This document shows, in pieces, positions 26,358 through 35,515 of a stretch of DNA of 64,000 nt (position 1 is the stretch's first letter; every line of letters starts with the position of its first letter). The stretch is from contig NZ_BCMZ01000001.1 in NCBI RefSeq assembly GCF_001485535.1, positions 310,001-374,000 on the forward strand. Reading direction: 5' to 3'. The notes below the pieces were generated by a model. That model searched no databases. It had not been told where the DNA came from and worked only from the letters and a program-made list of their open reading frames with translations. Position numbers and translations under genes: made by a program. This DNA is from Halobacterium sp. CBA1132 (GTDB lineage Archaea; Halobacteriota; Halobacteria; Halobacteriales; Halobacteriaceae).

Positions 26358-26727
26358 GGCGCAAGTCGAACCGCTGCCCGCGCTCGTCGCCGTGGCCGTC
26401 GTCTGTCTCGCTGTCGGCGCGTTCGCGACGGTGCGTGCGGACGTCTTCCCGGCCGCCGTGAGCGATGCGCCCACCGACGAAGTGCTGGCGGACGCGGTGG
26501 CTGCGGCGTCGCCTACGGACGCCGTGGTGGTCGCGCCCGACCGCCTCACGGCCTCGGTCGCGCCCGCCGGCTACGAGGTCAACGTGACGGTGACGGCGGG
26601 CGACCGCGAGTGGGCAGCCGGCGAACAGCCGCCGCCCGACGCCGCGACTGCGAGCCAGCGCGTGCCGGTGCGCGTCGCGGCCGGTCGGACGCGCCCCGGT
26701 CGACTCACCGTGGAGGTGTGGTCGTGA
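26335..26727 (+). CDS. TadE-like one-TM protein of the secretion-like operon (DUF728x)
   Basis: A 130-residue protein. Its start MSRSSAREAQVEPLPALVAV has a short polar segment followed by a membrane helix (LVAVAVVCLAVGAFATVRAD). This layout (polar, Gln-Val-Glu-Pro, then hydrophobic helix) resembles Tad-type pseudopilins and other proteins with an N-terminal anchor and Glu near the helix start. The soluble part is a beta-rich domain (VVAPDRLTASVAPAGYEVNV). It overlaps both neighbours. I would test for class III signal peptide processing, but the usual cleavage motif is unclear. Confidence 0.65.
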   Translation: MSRSSAREAQVEPLPALVAVAVVCLAVGAFATVRADVFPAAVSDAPTDEVLADAVAAASPTDAVVVAPDRLTASVAPAGYEVNVTVTAGDREWAAGEQPPPDAATASQRVPVRVAAGRTRPGRLTVEVWS

Positions 26728-27182
26728 GCCGCGCCATTAGCACCGTGCTCGACGCCTCGCTCGCCGTTCTCCTCGTCAGCGCGGCCGCCGTCGCTCTCGT
26801 CACGATACCGGGCGGCGACCGGCGGCCGCCGGACCCGGACGCCGCCGCACGCACCGTGCTCGCGAGCACGGCGACCGCCGAGTACCAGACCGCGAACGGG
26901 AGCCAGCGCGCCGTCTCCGGGCGGGTCGGCACGCTGCTCGCGCACGCCGCGGTGGCCGACAACCGCTCGGCGAATTCTCGGTTCGCTGACGCGGTCGAGA
27001 ACGCTGTCGGGGACGTGCTCGCGAGCGTGGACGGCCACGTCGCTGTCGTCGCGACCGCAGGCGACGGGCGCGTTCGCGTCGGGGAACGCCCGCCGCCGAG
27101 CGCGTCAGTCGCGGCGGTCGCCCACGAAGCCGTCGCGGAGAACCACTCTGTGACCGTCACCGTCCGGACGTGGTCGCCGTGA
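26724..27182 (+). CDS. Pseudopilin-like one-TM protein of the secretion-like operon (DUF728x)
   Basis: A 152-residue protein starting at GTG, overlapping the preceding stop by 4 nt. The N-terminus VSRAISTVLDASLAVLLVSA is a hydrophobic helix preceded by two basic or polar residues, close to the start of archaeal pilin-like proteins (R-A-x-S-T-V-L-D). An extracytoplasmic domain follows, with Asn-Gly-Ser and Asn-Arg-Ser sites that could be N-glycosylated (TANGSQRAV, VADNRSANS, AENHSVTVT). Its function is unknown; it is probably a component of the same envelope assembly. Confidence 0.65.
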   Translation: MSRAISTVLDASLAVLLVSAAAVALVTIPGGDRRPPDPDAAARTVLASTATAEYQTANGSQRAVSGRVGTLLAHAAVADNRSANSRFADAVENAVGDVLASVDGHVAVVATAGDGRVRVGERPPPSASVAAVAHEAVAENHSVTVTVRTWSP

Positions 27183-30136
27183 GACTCGCCGACGACGATC
27201 GCGCTCGCGCGCCGTTCGCACTGGTCGGCGTGGTGTTGCTCGTCGCCAGCGCCACCGCGGCGGCCACGCTCGCCGGCCGCTCGCCGGTGCCGTCGGAGAC
27301 GCGCGCCGACCGCGCAGTCGAACGCGCGCAGACGAGCGCGGACACGGCGCTCGCCAGCGCCGCCCGCACGGCCGCCGCCGAGGCCATCCAGCACCCCGTC
27401 GTCGAACCGTCGAATACGACGTTCGGAACCGCTATCGGCAACGACACGCCGTTCCGCGACGCCCTGGCGTTACGCGTGTACGCTCGCACGGAGCGCGCGC
27501 TCCGCGGCCACGACTCGACCGTCGGCGCAGTGTCGGTGTCCGCGTCGCTGCCGCGCGTCGAAACCACCGTGGACGCTCGGCGAGCAATCGAACGCGTCTC
27601 GCTGGAACGCGTCGGCGACGACCTCTTTCGCGTCACGCTCTCCGAGGTGCGCGTCGACGTCGAGCGCGACGGCGCGCTCGCCTCGCGGTCGACGACGAAC
27701 GTCTCGACGACCGTCCACAGTCCTGCGTTGGCGCTGCGCGACCGCGTCCAGCGCTTCGAGCGCCTGCTCGACCGCGGCGCGTTCGCCGGGCCGGGTTTGG
27801 ACCGCCGGCTCACGGACTACCTCCACCGCGTCGTCTGGCTGCGCGGCCCGCTCCAGTACGCCGGCGTCCCGATTTCGAACGTGCTCGCGAACCGCCACGT
27901 GGAGGTGATGGCGAACCGCGCGCTCCTAGACGTTCAGCGGACGGCGTTCGGTCGGGAGGACGACGAGGCCCGCGCCGCGTACGGCCGCGCGCTGGCCCGC
28001 GTCGGCATCGACGACGTGCTCGCGGTCACGAAAGCGAGCGCGAAGGCACGCGCGAACGAAGTTCTCAGAGCGCCGGAGACGCCCTCGACGCCGACGAAAG
28101 TCGGCCTCTCGTCCGCGCTCGACGCAGTCGAGTCCAGTCAGTCCGTCCCCGTCGGCGTCAACGCGACTGCAGACCGCGCGTTCCTCGACTTCGTGGACGG
28201 CGACAGCGAGACGTCACTCGACAGCACGCTGCGCGCCGCGTTCACGTCGCTCGCGCGCCGCACGGCCGACGCGACAGTCGTCGACCGGACCCACTCGAAG
28301 TCCGGGCACATTCCTGCGAACTGGACGCTCGCGGACGTCACCGACGCCCGTGATGTCGACGTCGAAGACACCGTCGACCCCGGAGACGTGCTCGCGGACG
28401 ACCGACGAGCGGTCGAGACGTACGGCCGGCGCGTGGTCGTCACCGACCACGAGACCTACCGCTACGTCCGCGGCAACCGCACTCAGAGCGTCGTCGAGAC
28501 GACCGAGACCGAGTACCGCGTCTCCGTCGGCGTGAGCTACGCGCTGCGGCCGCCACGCCGCGACCGCTCCGTCGCGGGCGCCGAACGCGTCCTCGACGCG
28601 GCCGCAGCGACAGTCGGCCCGGCGATGCATCGCCGCATCACGGCCCGCGCGGAGCAGTCGCTGGTCGCGGCGGCGGGCGGCGTCGACGCGCTCGCTCGGC
28701 GGGCCGCTGCGGGGGAGTCGCTCGCCCGGGAGGAAGTCGTTCACCCCAGCGTCCCGGCGTCGGTCCGCGAGCGCGCGTACCGGGCTGCTGCGACGCTGCG
28801 AACGCGGAGTCGGAACGTCTCGGCGAACGTCTCCACGCGCGGCCTCGCCGCTGGCCGCGTCCCCGTCGACACCCTGCACGACCGCGTCGTAGCGCTCCAC
28901 GACGCCCGCGACAGCTACGACTCGGCGACCGACCGCGCCGTCGCCGCCGTCCGCGAAACATACCTCGCGCGAGTCGCCGAGCGACTTGGCGACCGACGCG
29001 CGGACGGCGCGCTCGCGTCGATAGGCGACGCGCTCGGCAGTCGGGGCCTCGAATCGCCGCCGACCGACCACGGGAGCGAGGCCGACGCCGGCCCCGTCGA
29101 GGCTGTCGAGGGCGCTCCGGCGTACCTGACGCTCGCGGAAGTCTCGCCCCGGCGACTGGGCGAGCGCGGTCGGCCGTACCACCCGCTCGCGGCGCGGAAC
29201 GTGAACTGGTTCACCGTGCCGCACGGCGACGCGGCGGCGGCCGTCGTCGACGCGGCGATGCCCGACCCGCCGGAGTCGGTTCGTGTCGGCACCGCAGCGC
29301 AGGCGCTTGCGGCTGCGAACGGTACGCTCGGCGCCGCGGCGAACCGGACACTCGGCGACCGCCGGACAGCGCTCCGAACTGCGGTCGCGGACAGCGTATC
29401 GGCGGCGGGACGAGCGTACCGGAACGTGCTGGCAGCGTCGCCGGTCTCATTCACGGAGCGCGAGCGCCACGCGGCGACGCAGCGCGCGCTCGCACACTGG
29501 TCGTCCGTCCACGAACGCGGGATGGCTGTCGGGAACGGGTCCGCAGCGAGAGCAGTCGCGGACGAGGCTGCGAGCATCGCTGGCATCACCTCACAGCGGC
29601 GCGACCGACTGGCGACCCGACTCCGCGCTGAATCCACGGACATCGTCGATAGTGACGCGGTTCGCGTCGAGGCGGGCGTCGTGCGGGACACGGCGGAGCT
29701 GACTCACCGCGTCGGGAGCGCACTCGCGGAACAAGCGCTCTCGGAGGCGGGGTCGGTCGCGGCCGAGAAAGCCGCGAAGAAACTCGGCGCGGCGGACGTC
29801 GGCGCGGTGCCGGCGGGCCTGCCGCTGGCGCCGGTGCCGGGGTTCTGGTACGCGACTGCGAACGCGTGGTCGGTGTCCGTCAGGGGGTCGTACGCGTCGT
29901 TGGCGGTTCGCGCGGACGGCGGGTCGCCGATTGGACCCGGGGACGGAACTGCCTACGTCCGAGAGGACGCCAGCGTCGCGTTCGATGTCGACGGTGACGG
30001 TGCCGCGGAGCGCGTCGGCCGCAACGAGCGGGTGTCGTTCGACGTGGAGGCGACGATTGGCGTGGTCGTGCCCGCCGGCCCGCGCGGCGTCGGCGACGTG
30101 GACGGGAACGCTGACGAGCAGTCCGCGGGGTGGTGA
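27179..30136 (+). CDS. Large one-TM extracytoplasmic protein (985 residues; DUF7286-like) ending the secretion-like operon
   Basis: The longest gene in the window. Near the start is a single membrane helix (FALVGVVLLVASATAAATLA), followed by more than 900 residues predicted outside the cell. The bulk is helical, with Asn-X-Thr/Ser sequons spread along it (SNTTFGT, NRTQSVV, NVSANVSTRG, ANGTLGAAANRT). The C-terminal region is beta-rich (WYATANAWSVSVRGSYASLA, GDGAAERVGRNERVSFDVEA) and ends in a possible Asp-rich calcium site (DVDGNADEQ). It overlaps the preceding gene by 4 nt. Size and place recall TadG-type proteins, but sequence similarity cannot be judged here. Confidence 0.75.
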   Translation: MRLADDDRARAPFALVGVVLLVASATAAATLAGRSPVPSETRADRAVERAQTSADTALASAARTAAAEAIQHPVVEPSNTTFGTAIGNDTPFRDALALRVYARTERALRGHDSTVGAVSVSASLPRVETTVDARRAIERVSLERVGDDLFRVTLSEVRVDVERDGALASRSTTNVSTTVHSPALALRDRVQRFERLLDRGAFAGPGLDRRLTDYLHRVVWLRGPLQYAGVPISNVLANRHVEVMANRALLDVQRTAFGREDDEARAAYGRALARVGIDDVLAVTKASAKARANEVLRAPETPSTPTKVGLSSALDAVESSQSVPVGVNATADRAFLDFVDGDSETSLDSTLRAAFTSLARRTADATVVDRTHSKSGHIPANWTLADVTDARDVDVEDTVDPGDVLADDRRAVETYGRRVVVTDHETYRYVRGNRTQSVVETTETEYRVSVGVSYALRPPRRDRSVAGAERVLDAAAATVGPAMHRRITARAEQSLVAAAGGVDALARRAAAGESLAREEVVHPSVPASVRERAYRAAATLRTRSRNVSANVSTRGLAAGRVPVDTLHDRVVALHDARDSYDSATDRAVAAVRETYLARVAERLGDRRADGALASIGDALGSRGLESPPTDHGSEADAGPVEAVEGAPAYLTLAEVSPRRLGERGRPYHPLAARNVNWFTVPHGDAAAAVVDAAMPDPPESVRVGTAAQALAAANGTLGAAANRTLGDRRTALRTAVADSVSAAGRAYRNVLAASPVSFTERERHAATQRALAHWSSVHERGMAVGNGSAARAVADEAASIAGITSQRRDRLATRLRAESTDIVDSDAVRVEAGVVRDTAELTHRVGSALAEQALSEAGSVAAEKAAKKLGAADVGAVPAGLPLAPVPGFWYATANAWSVSVRGSYASLAVRADGGSPIGPGDGTAYVREDASVAFDVDGDGAAERVGRNERVSFDVEATIGVVVPAGPRGVGDVDGNADEQSAGW

Positions 30137-30187
30137 GCCGTCGCGGCAAGCGTAGCCTCCTTGAACGCGGGGCACGTACAGCCAACC

Positions 30188-30619
30188 GTGCTAGCCGACG
30201 AGATTCAGGACGCCGAGGCAGTGACCGCGGGGGACGTTCGTGCCGACTACGAGGCGGCGCTCGCGGCCGTCGTCGAAGCGGAGGGCGTCGACGCCGTCGC
30301 GGACGTGTCGGGCGTCGACGAGCAGCGAATCGCGGCGCTCGCCGACGGCGAGTCCGTCGAACTCACGCTCGAAGAGGCGGCGGGTATCTTCGCGGCCAGC
30401 GACGACTGGCCGGACGCCGAAGGCTTGCTGCTGGAGGCTCGGGACAACTTGATGCTCCAGATGAGTTCCGCGGTGCTGGACGTGGAGGCGCTCGCCAGCG
30501 GCCTCGACGACGACTACGACCCCAAGGAGATTCAGCAGAAAATCGAGGGGCGCCAGCCGATGTCACTCGGCGAGTACGCCCGCATCTACCGCCACATCGC
30601 CAGCGAGAACCCCTACTGA
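30188..30619 (+). CDS. DUF5791-like small acidic protein
   Basis: A 143-residue soluble, mostly helical protein. I chose the GTG giving VLADEIQDAEAVTAGDVRAD; a TTG 27 bases upstream is the only earlier start. Later segments are LTLEEAAGIFAASDDWPDAE and DYDPKEIQQKIEGRQPMSLG, the latter resembling a small DNA- or protein-binding helical hairpin. A family named DUF5791 fits from memory. Its stop overlaps the start of the SDR gene (TGATG), so both are likely co-expressed. Confidence 0.7.
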   Translation: MLADEIQDAEAVTAGDVRADYEAALAAVVEAEGVDAVADVSGVDEQRIAALADGESVELTLEEAAGIFAASDDWPDAEGLLLEARDNLMLQMSSAVLDVEALASGLDDDYDPKEIQQKIEGRQPMSLGEYARIYRHIASENPY

Positions 30620-31521
30620 TGGACGTCGCGATTCTGGGCTGCGGGTACGTTGGCCTCGAACTCGGCCGCCAGCTCGAGGCTGCGGGACACGACCCCGTGG
30701 GGGTCCGCCGCTCCGAGGACGGCCTCGCAGCAATTCGGGACGCGGGTTTCGACGCCGTGGAAGCGGACGTCACCGACGCCGACTCATTGGCGGCGGTGCC
30801 GGACGTGGACGCCGCGGTGTTCGCGGCGAGTTCGGGGGGCCGCGGCGCCGACGCCGCGCGCGAGGTGTACGTCGAGGGACTGCGGACGGCAATCGACCAC
30901 TTCGGCGGTCGCAGCGACGCGCCCGACCAGTTCGTATACACGTCGAGCACGGGCGTCTACGGCGACCACGACGGCGACTGGGTGGACGAAGAGACGCCGC
31001 TGGACCCGACGACTGAGAAGACCGAGGTGCTCGTGGAGGCCGAGCGCGTCACCCGAGAGCGCGCACCAGAGTTCGGGATGGACCCGACTGTCGTGCGGTT
31101 CGCAGGCCTGTACGGCCCGGACCGCTACCGGCTGACGCGCTACCTCGACGGCCCCGTGACGGAGGGATACCTGAACATGGTCCACCGGGAGGACGCCGCG
31201 GGCGTCGCCCGGTTCGCGCTGACCGACGACGCCGTGGGGAGTCACGAGGTGTTGCTCGCGGTGGACGACGAGCCGGTCTCGAAGTGGGAGTTCGCGGATT
31301 ACCTCGCCGACGAAGCGGGCGTCGACCGCCCGGACAAACAGACCGTCCAGGAGCGCCTCGACGCGGGTGATCTCTCCGAGCCCGCCGAGCGCCGCCTGCG
31401 AACGAGCAAGCGCTGCTCGAACGACCGCCTGCGCGAGTTGGGTTACGAGTTCGCGTACCCGACGTTCCGCGAGGGGTATCGTGCGGCCGTCGAGGCGTTC
31501 CGTCGCGGGGAGTACAAGTAA
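30619..31521 (+). CDS. NAD-dependent epimerase/dehydratase-like SDR
   Basis: A 300-residue extended SDR. The nucleotide-binding loop is GCGYVGLELGRQLEAAGHD, with Arg after it (VGVRRSEDG) pointing to NADP(H) preference. The central segment has FVYTSSTGVYGDHDGDW. In a typical extended SDR the active Tyr-x3-Lys follows it, but here I see no clear Y-x3-K, which suggests an atypical SDR. Other features are VRFAGLYGPDRYRLTRYLDG and a C-terminal helix rich in Arg. Substrate unknown. Confidence 0.78.
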   Translation: MDVAILGCGYVGLELGRQLEAAGHDPVGVRRSEDGLAAIRDAGFDAVEADVTDADSLAAVPDVDAAVFAASSGGRGADAAREVYVEGLRTAIDHFGGRSDAPDQFVYTSSTGVYGDHDGDWVDEETPLDPTTEKTEVLVEAERVTRERAPEFGMDPTVVRFAGLYGPDRYRLTRYLDGPVTEGYLNMVHREDAAGVARFALTDDAVGSHEVLLAVDDEPVSKWEFADYLADEAGVDRPDKQTVQERLDAGDLSEPAERRLRTSKRCSNDRLRELGYEFAYPTFREGYRAAVEAFRRGEYK

Positions 31522-31541
31522 CGCCGCGGCGAAGGAGTCGT

Positions 31542-32630
31542 ATGGCTACTGCTGACGGGACGTTCCAGTACAAGGAGCGCTTCAGCGAGGACAAGGCGCG
31601 GACGTACTTCCGGAGCGTGCGCGACCGCGCGGTCTCCAGCGTCGGCCTCGGCACCTACCTCGGCGCGCCGACCGACGACGTCGACGACGCGTACTACGAG
31701 ACGGTGCGGGCGGCCGTCGAGGGCGGCTGTAACGTCGTGGACACCGCCATCAACTACCGCCATCAGCGCAGCGAGCGCGCCGTCGGCCGCGCGCTCGCGG
31801 ACGCCGACGTGGACCGCGAGGAGGTGTTCCTCGCGACGAAGGGCGGGTTCGTGCCGTTCGACGAGTCCCGCCCGGAGAAGCCCGGCGAGTTCGTCGCCGA
31901 GGAGTACGTCGACAGCGGGATTCTGGACGCCGACGACCTCGCGCACGGCAGCCACGCAATCGCGCCCGGGTTCATCGAGGACCAACTGGACCGCTCGCTG
32001 CGCAACCTCGGCGTGGACACCATCGACCTCTACTACGTCCACAACCCCGAGACGCAACTGGACGCGCGGCTCTCCGGGGCGGTCTACGACCAACTGGAGG
32101 CGACCTTCGAGCGACTGGAGGGGCGCGTCGCTGCGGGCGACATCGAGCACTACGGCGTCGCGACGTGGGAGGGGTTCCGCGTCCCGCGCACCCACGACCA
32201 CTTCCTCGACCTCGGCGAAATCATCTCGCGGGCGCGCTCGGCCGCCAAAACCGCGGGGAACACGGCGACGCACCTGCGCGCGATTCAGGTGCCGTTCAAC
32301 GTCTTCATGGCGGACGCGTTCACCGTGCAGTCTCAGGAGGGGCCGGAGGGCGACCAGAGCGTGCTGTGGTACGCCCACGAGGCCGGCCTGAACGTGTTCA
32401 CGTCCGCGAGCCTCGCGCAGGGGCAAGTGCTGGAGGGGATTCCCGACGACGTGAACGAGAAGCTCGACGGGGACACGCCTGCCCAGCGCGCCCTGAACTT
32501 CGCGCGCAGCGCGCCCGGCGTCACGTCAGCACTCGCCGGGACGACCAGCCCCGAGCACGTCCGCGAGAACGTCGCTGCGGGGACGTTCGAGCCGCTTGGC
32601 GCGGACGCCTTCGACGCGGTCTTCGAGTAG
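31542..32630 (+). CDS. Aldo/keto reductase family protein
   Basis: A 362-residue TIM-barrel oxidoreductase. Recognisable parts are VSSVGLGTYLGAPTDDVDDA, the catalytic Asp and Tyr in CNVVDTAINYRHQRSERAVG, and LFLATKGG-like EEVFLATKGGFVPFDES. Residues VDTIDLYYVHNPETQL supply the HNP motif of the family (the His next to the nicotinamide). Compared with short AKRs there is an insertion at residues 105-140 (GEFVAEEYVDSGILDADDLA). The C-terminus has the NADP-binding loop (FARSAPGVTSALAGTTSPEH). Physiological substrate unknown. Confidence 0.88.
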   Translation: MATADGTFQYKERFSEDKARTYFRSVRDRAVSSVGLGTYLGAPTDDVDDAYYETVRAAVEGGCNVVDTAINYRHQRSERAVGRALADADVDREEVFLATKGGFVPFDESRPEKPGEFVAEEYVDSGILDADDLAHGSHAIAPGFIEDQLDRSLRNLGVDTIDLYYVHNPETQLDARLSGAVYDQLEATFERLEGRVAAGDIEHYGVATWEGFRVPRTHDHFLDLGEIISRARSAAKTAGNTATHLRAIQVPFNVFMADAFTVQSQEGPEGDQSVLWYAHEAGLNVFTSASLAQGQVLEGIPDDVNEKLDGDTPAQRALNFARSAPGVTSALAGTTSPEHVRENVAAGTFEPLGADAFDAVFE

Positions 32631-32669
32631 AACCGCAAGAATTGACCTCGGGGGTCGCCAAGTCCGCCC

Positions 32670-33869
32670 GTGTCCAGTACGTCTGCCAGTGACGCGCGCC
32701 GCGTCCGGCTGTTCGGCTCGCTGTGCGCGCTCGTGTTCCTCGTGAACTTCGGGCGCGTCGTGTTCGCGCCGCTGGTCGCCCCCTTGCAAGCGGACTTCCT
32801 CGCGACCGACGCCGCCGTCGGGCTGGTGGCGACGCTGGCGTGGCTGGGGAGCGCGCTCCCGCGGCTGCCGACCGGCTGGCTGCTGACCCGGGTCGACCGT
32901 CACCACGTCGTCCTCGGCACGGGCGCGCTGCTGGCGGTGTCCTCGGCGGGGATGACGTTCGCGCCCTCCATCGAGTTCGTGATGGTCGGGGCGTTCCTCG
33001 TCGGCCTCGCGTCGGGCGCGTACTTCGTCGCCGCGAACCCGCTCATCAGCGAGCTGTTCCCCCAGCGCGTCGGCCGCGTCGTCGGCGTCCACGGCACCGC
33101 CTCGCAGTTGGCGGCCGCGCTCGCGCCCGTGCTCGTCGGCCGCGTCCTCCTCGAGTTCTACTCGTGGCGCGCGCCGTTCTACCTGCTGTCCGCGGCCGCG
33201 GTCGTCGTCACTGTCGTCATCTACGTGCTCGCCGGCCGCACGGACCTCCCCGAGGCCGGCGCCGCCGACCGCGACCTGCTCGGCGCGATTCGGCGCCAGT
33301 ACCGCATCGTCGTGCTCGGCGTCGTCATCGTCGGCGTCGCGGGTCTCGTCTGGAACGGCTTCTTCAACTTCTACATCAAGTACCTCACCGAGACCAAGAA
33401 CATCCCGAGTAGTACTGCCGAAACCCTCCTCACGGTGGTGTTCGCGGCGGGCGTGCCGGCGTTCTGGTACACCGGCCGGCTCGCCGACCGGTTCCGGCAC
33501 GTGCCGCTGATGCTCGCGGTGCTGGGGGGCTTCATCGCGTCGCTGCTCGCGATGACGCTCGTCGACGGCGTGGTCGCCGTCGCGGCCGTCTCCGTGGTGC
33601 TCGGATACGCCGTCCACAGCCTCTTCCCGGCAATCGACACGTTCCTGCTGGACAGCCTCCCCGACAGCGACCGAGCGAGCGCGTACGCCGGCTACAGCTC
33701 CGTGATGATGGTCGTGCAGGCGATGGGGAGCGTCGTCGTCGGGTCGCTGGTCGGCGCGGGCTTCGCCTACGACGGGGTCTTCCGCGTCGCTGGCGCTGGA
33801 CTCGCGGTCCTGCTCGTGGCGATGGTCGGTCTCTACCGGGCCGGTCGGCTGCCCGCTGGCGCAAGTTAG
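32670..33869 (+). CDS. MFS transporter
   Basis: A 399-residue, 12-helix transporter of the major facilitator superfamily in the cytoplasmic membrane. Start is GTG (VSSTSASDARRVRLFGSLCA). The cytoplasmic loop between helices 2 and 3 has GWLLTRVDRHHVVLGTGAL (the MFS motif A position). Helix 7 onwards includes NIPSSTAETLLTVVFAAGVP. No substrate-specific motif is clear; an organic anion or drug exporter is possible. Confidence 0.88.
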   Translation: MSSTSASDARRVRLFGSLCALVFLVNFGRVVFAPLVAPLQADFLATDAAVGLVATLAWLGSALPRLPTGWLLTRVDRHHVVLGTGALLAVSSAGMTFAPSIEFVMVGAFLVGLASGAYFVAANPLISELFPQRVGRVVGVHGTASQLAAALAPVLVGRVLLEFYSWRAPFYLLSAAAVVVTVVIYVLAGRTDLPEAGAADRDLLGAIRRQYRIVVLGVVIVGVAGLVWNGFFNFYIKYLTETKNIPSSTAETLLTVVFAAGVPAFWYTGRLADRFRHVPLMLAVLGGFIASLLAMTLVDGVVAVAAVSVVLGYAVHSLFPAIDTFLLDSLPDSDRASAYAGYSSVMMVVQAMGSVVVGSLVGAGFAYDGVFRVAGAGLAVLLVAMVGLYRAGRLPAGAS

Positions 33870-33895
33870 TTCCCGCCGGCGCGCCCAGCGAGGGT

Positions 33896-35032
33896 ATGGA
33901 CTACACGCAGGAGCGCGTGGCGACGCTCCACGACTACGGCGGCGCCGACCCGGACGCGCCGACGGGCCGGGCGGCCGTTGTCGTGCCGATGACCGACCGC
34001 GAGTACGCCGGCCTCGCCCCGGAGCGCGTGTTCTCCGAACTCGAACGCGTCGACCCCGCAGAGGTCGTCGTCCCGCTGCGCGCGCCCGCCGAGCGCGTCC
34101 CCGAGTTCTGTGACTGGCTCGCGGACTTCGACGTGCCCCTGACCGTGCTGTGGTGCGACGGCCCGCGGGTCGAAGCCCTGCTCGGCGACGCGGGACTCGC
34201 CGGCGAGCGCGGGAAGGGCCGGGACGTCTGGCTGGCGCTCGGGGTCGCCGCGCGCCACGACTACGTCGTCGTCCACGACGCCGACACCACGACCTACGAG
34301 GCTCGCGACGTCCGGAAGCTGCTGTTCCCGCTCGCGGAGGGCTTCGAGTTCGCGAAGGGGTACTACGCGCGCGTCGAGAACGACCGCCTGTACGGCCGAC
34401 TCTTCAGGCTGTTCTACGAACCGCTCGTGGACGCCCTCGCGCACTCGCACGACCACGAGATACTGGACTTCCTCGGGGCGTTCCGGTACGCGCTCGCCGG
34501 CGAGTGCGCGATGACGAGCGACCTTGCGCGCGGCCTGCGCGTGCAGCGCCGGTGGGGGCTGGAGGTCGGCACGCTCGGCGAGGCGTTCCGGCTCGCGGGC
34601 ACCGACGGCACCGCGCAAGTCGATCTCGGGCGCTACGAGCACGACCACCGCGCGGTCTCCGGGCCGACGGGGCTCTCGGAGATGAGCGAGGGCGTCGGCG
34701 CGGCGCTGTTCCGCGCCGTCGAGGACGCGGGCGTGGCCGTGGACTACGACGCGCTCGCCGAGCGCTACCTCGACGCGGCCGACCGGTTCGTGCGGGCGTA
34801 CGGCGCGGACGCCGCGTTCAACGACCTCGACTACGACGGCGAGCAGGAGCGCGCGCAGACGCGGACGTACGCCGACGCCATCGCCGAACCCGACGCGGAC
34901 ACCCGGCTGCCGGCGTGGACAGACACCAGCCTCGACGCCGGCGACGTCGCCGCCGCGGCCGCCGCGGACGCCGAGGAGGCCGCCGCGACAGCGGGAGGTT
35001 CAAGCGACTCCGCGACCGACGGGGAGCCGTGA
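33896..35032 (+). CDS. GT-A glycosyltransferase, GpgS-like (glucosyl-3-phosphoglycerate synthase family)
   Basis: A 378-residue cytosolic glycosyltransferase. The N-terminal RAAVVVPMTDREYAGLAPER matches GT-A nucleotide-sugar binding. The Asp motif is YVVVHDADTTTYEARDVRKL. KGYYARVENDRLYGRLFRLF and ALAGECAMTSDLARGLRVQ, followed by RRWGLEVGTLGEAFRLAG, match the GT81 family, which makes glucosyl- or mannosyl-3-phosphoglycerate, precursor of compatible solutes. An acidic Ala/Asp tail follows at 350-378. Donor and acceptor remain unproven. It overlaps the next gene by 4 nt. Confidence 0.82.
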   Translation: MDYTQERVATLHDYGGADPDAPTGRAAVVVPMTDREYAGLAPERVFSELERVDPAEVVVPLRAPAERVPEFCDWLADFDVPLTVLWCDGPRVEALLGDAGLAGERGKGRDVWLALGVAARHDYVVVHDADTTTYEARDVRKLLFPLAEGFEFAKGYYARVENDRLYGRLFRLFYEPLVDALAHSHDHEILDFLGAFRYALAGECAMTSDLARGLRVQRRWGLEVGTLGEAFRLAGTDGTAQVDLGRYEHDHRAVSGPTGLSEMSEGVGAALFRAVEDAGVAVDYDALAERYLDAADRFVRAYGADAAFNDLDYDGEQERAQTRTYADAIAEPDADTRLPAWTDTSLDAGDVAAAAAADAEEAAATAGGSSDSATDGEP

Positions 35033-35469
35033 ACGGCGACGAACTCGCGGGCGTCGTGGACCTCTTCGGCGCGCTCACCCACGCGGAACTCCACGACGCG
35101 CTCGAAGAACTGGCGTTCAAGCGCGGCGACGACTTCGACGCGGACGCCGCCGACGAGGCGGTGATGGACGCGCTCCGCGAGTACTACCTCGTGGCCGTCG
35201 ACCGCGATGACGGCGACCGCGTGCTCGTTCCCGGCCCGGTCGCGTTCCCCGAACTTCCCGAGGGAGCGGTCGACCTCCCCCACATTCTGGACGTCGAGCG
35301 CCGCGACCTCGACCGCGAGACGCTCGCCGACGCGGTGCGCGCCCGCCTCGAATCCGACGTCCCCGACGCCGACGGCGAGCGCGCGCGGTACCTCGTGGAC
35401 GTGACGTACGACGCGGAAGCGTGGGCGCCCGTCGACCTCGCGGACGTCCGGGACGCGCTGACCGAGTGA
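35029..35469 (+). CDS. DUF7109-like protein co-transcribed with the GpgS-like enzyme
   Basis: A 146-residue acidic protein starting at GTG (VNGDELAGVVDLFGALTHAE), with a first helical part then a beta/alpha region (VLVPGPVAFPELPEGAVDLP; YLVDVTYDAEAWAPVDLADV). It overlaps the glycosyltransferase gene by four nucleotides. It resembles a haloarchaea-specific family (DUF7109 from memory). The N-terminal 40 residues look like a winged-helix (LTHAELHDALEELAFKRGDD), which may make it a regulator; this is not certain. Confidence 0.72.
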   Translation: MNGDELAGVVDLFGALTHAELHDALEELAFKRGDDFDADAADEAVMDALREYYLVAVDRDDGDRVLVPGPVAFPELPEGAVDLPHILDVERRDLDRETLADAVRARLESDVPDADGERARYLVDVTYDAEAWAPVDLADVRDALTE

Positions 35470-35515
35470 GCGGGACTGCGCGTGAGTTAAGAGTGTCGCG
35501 GTGTTTCCCCCGGGT

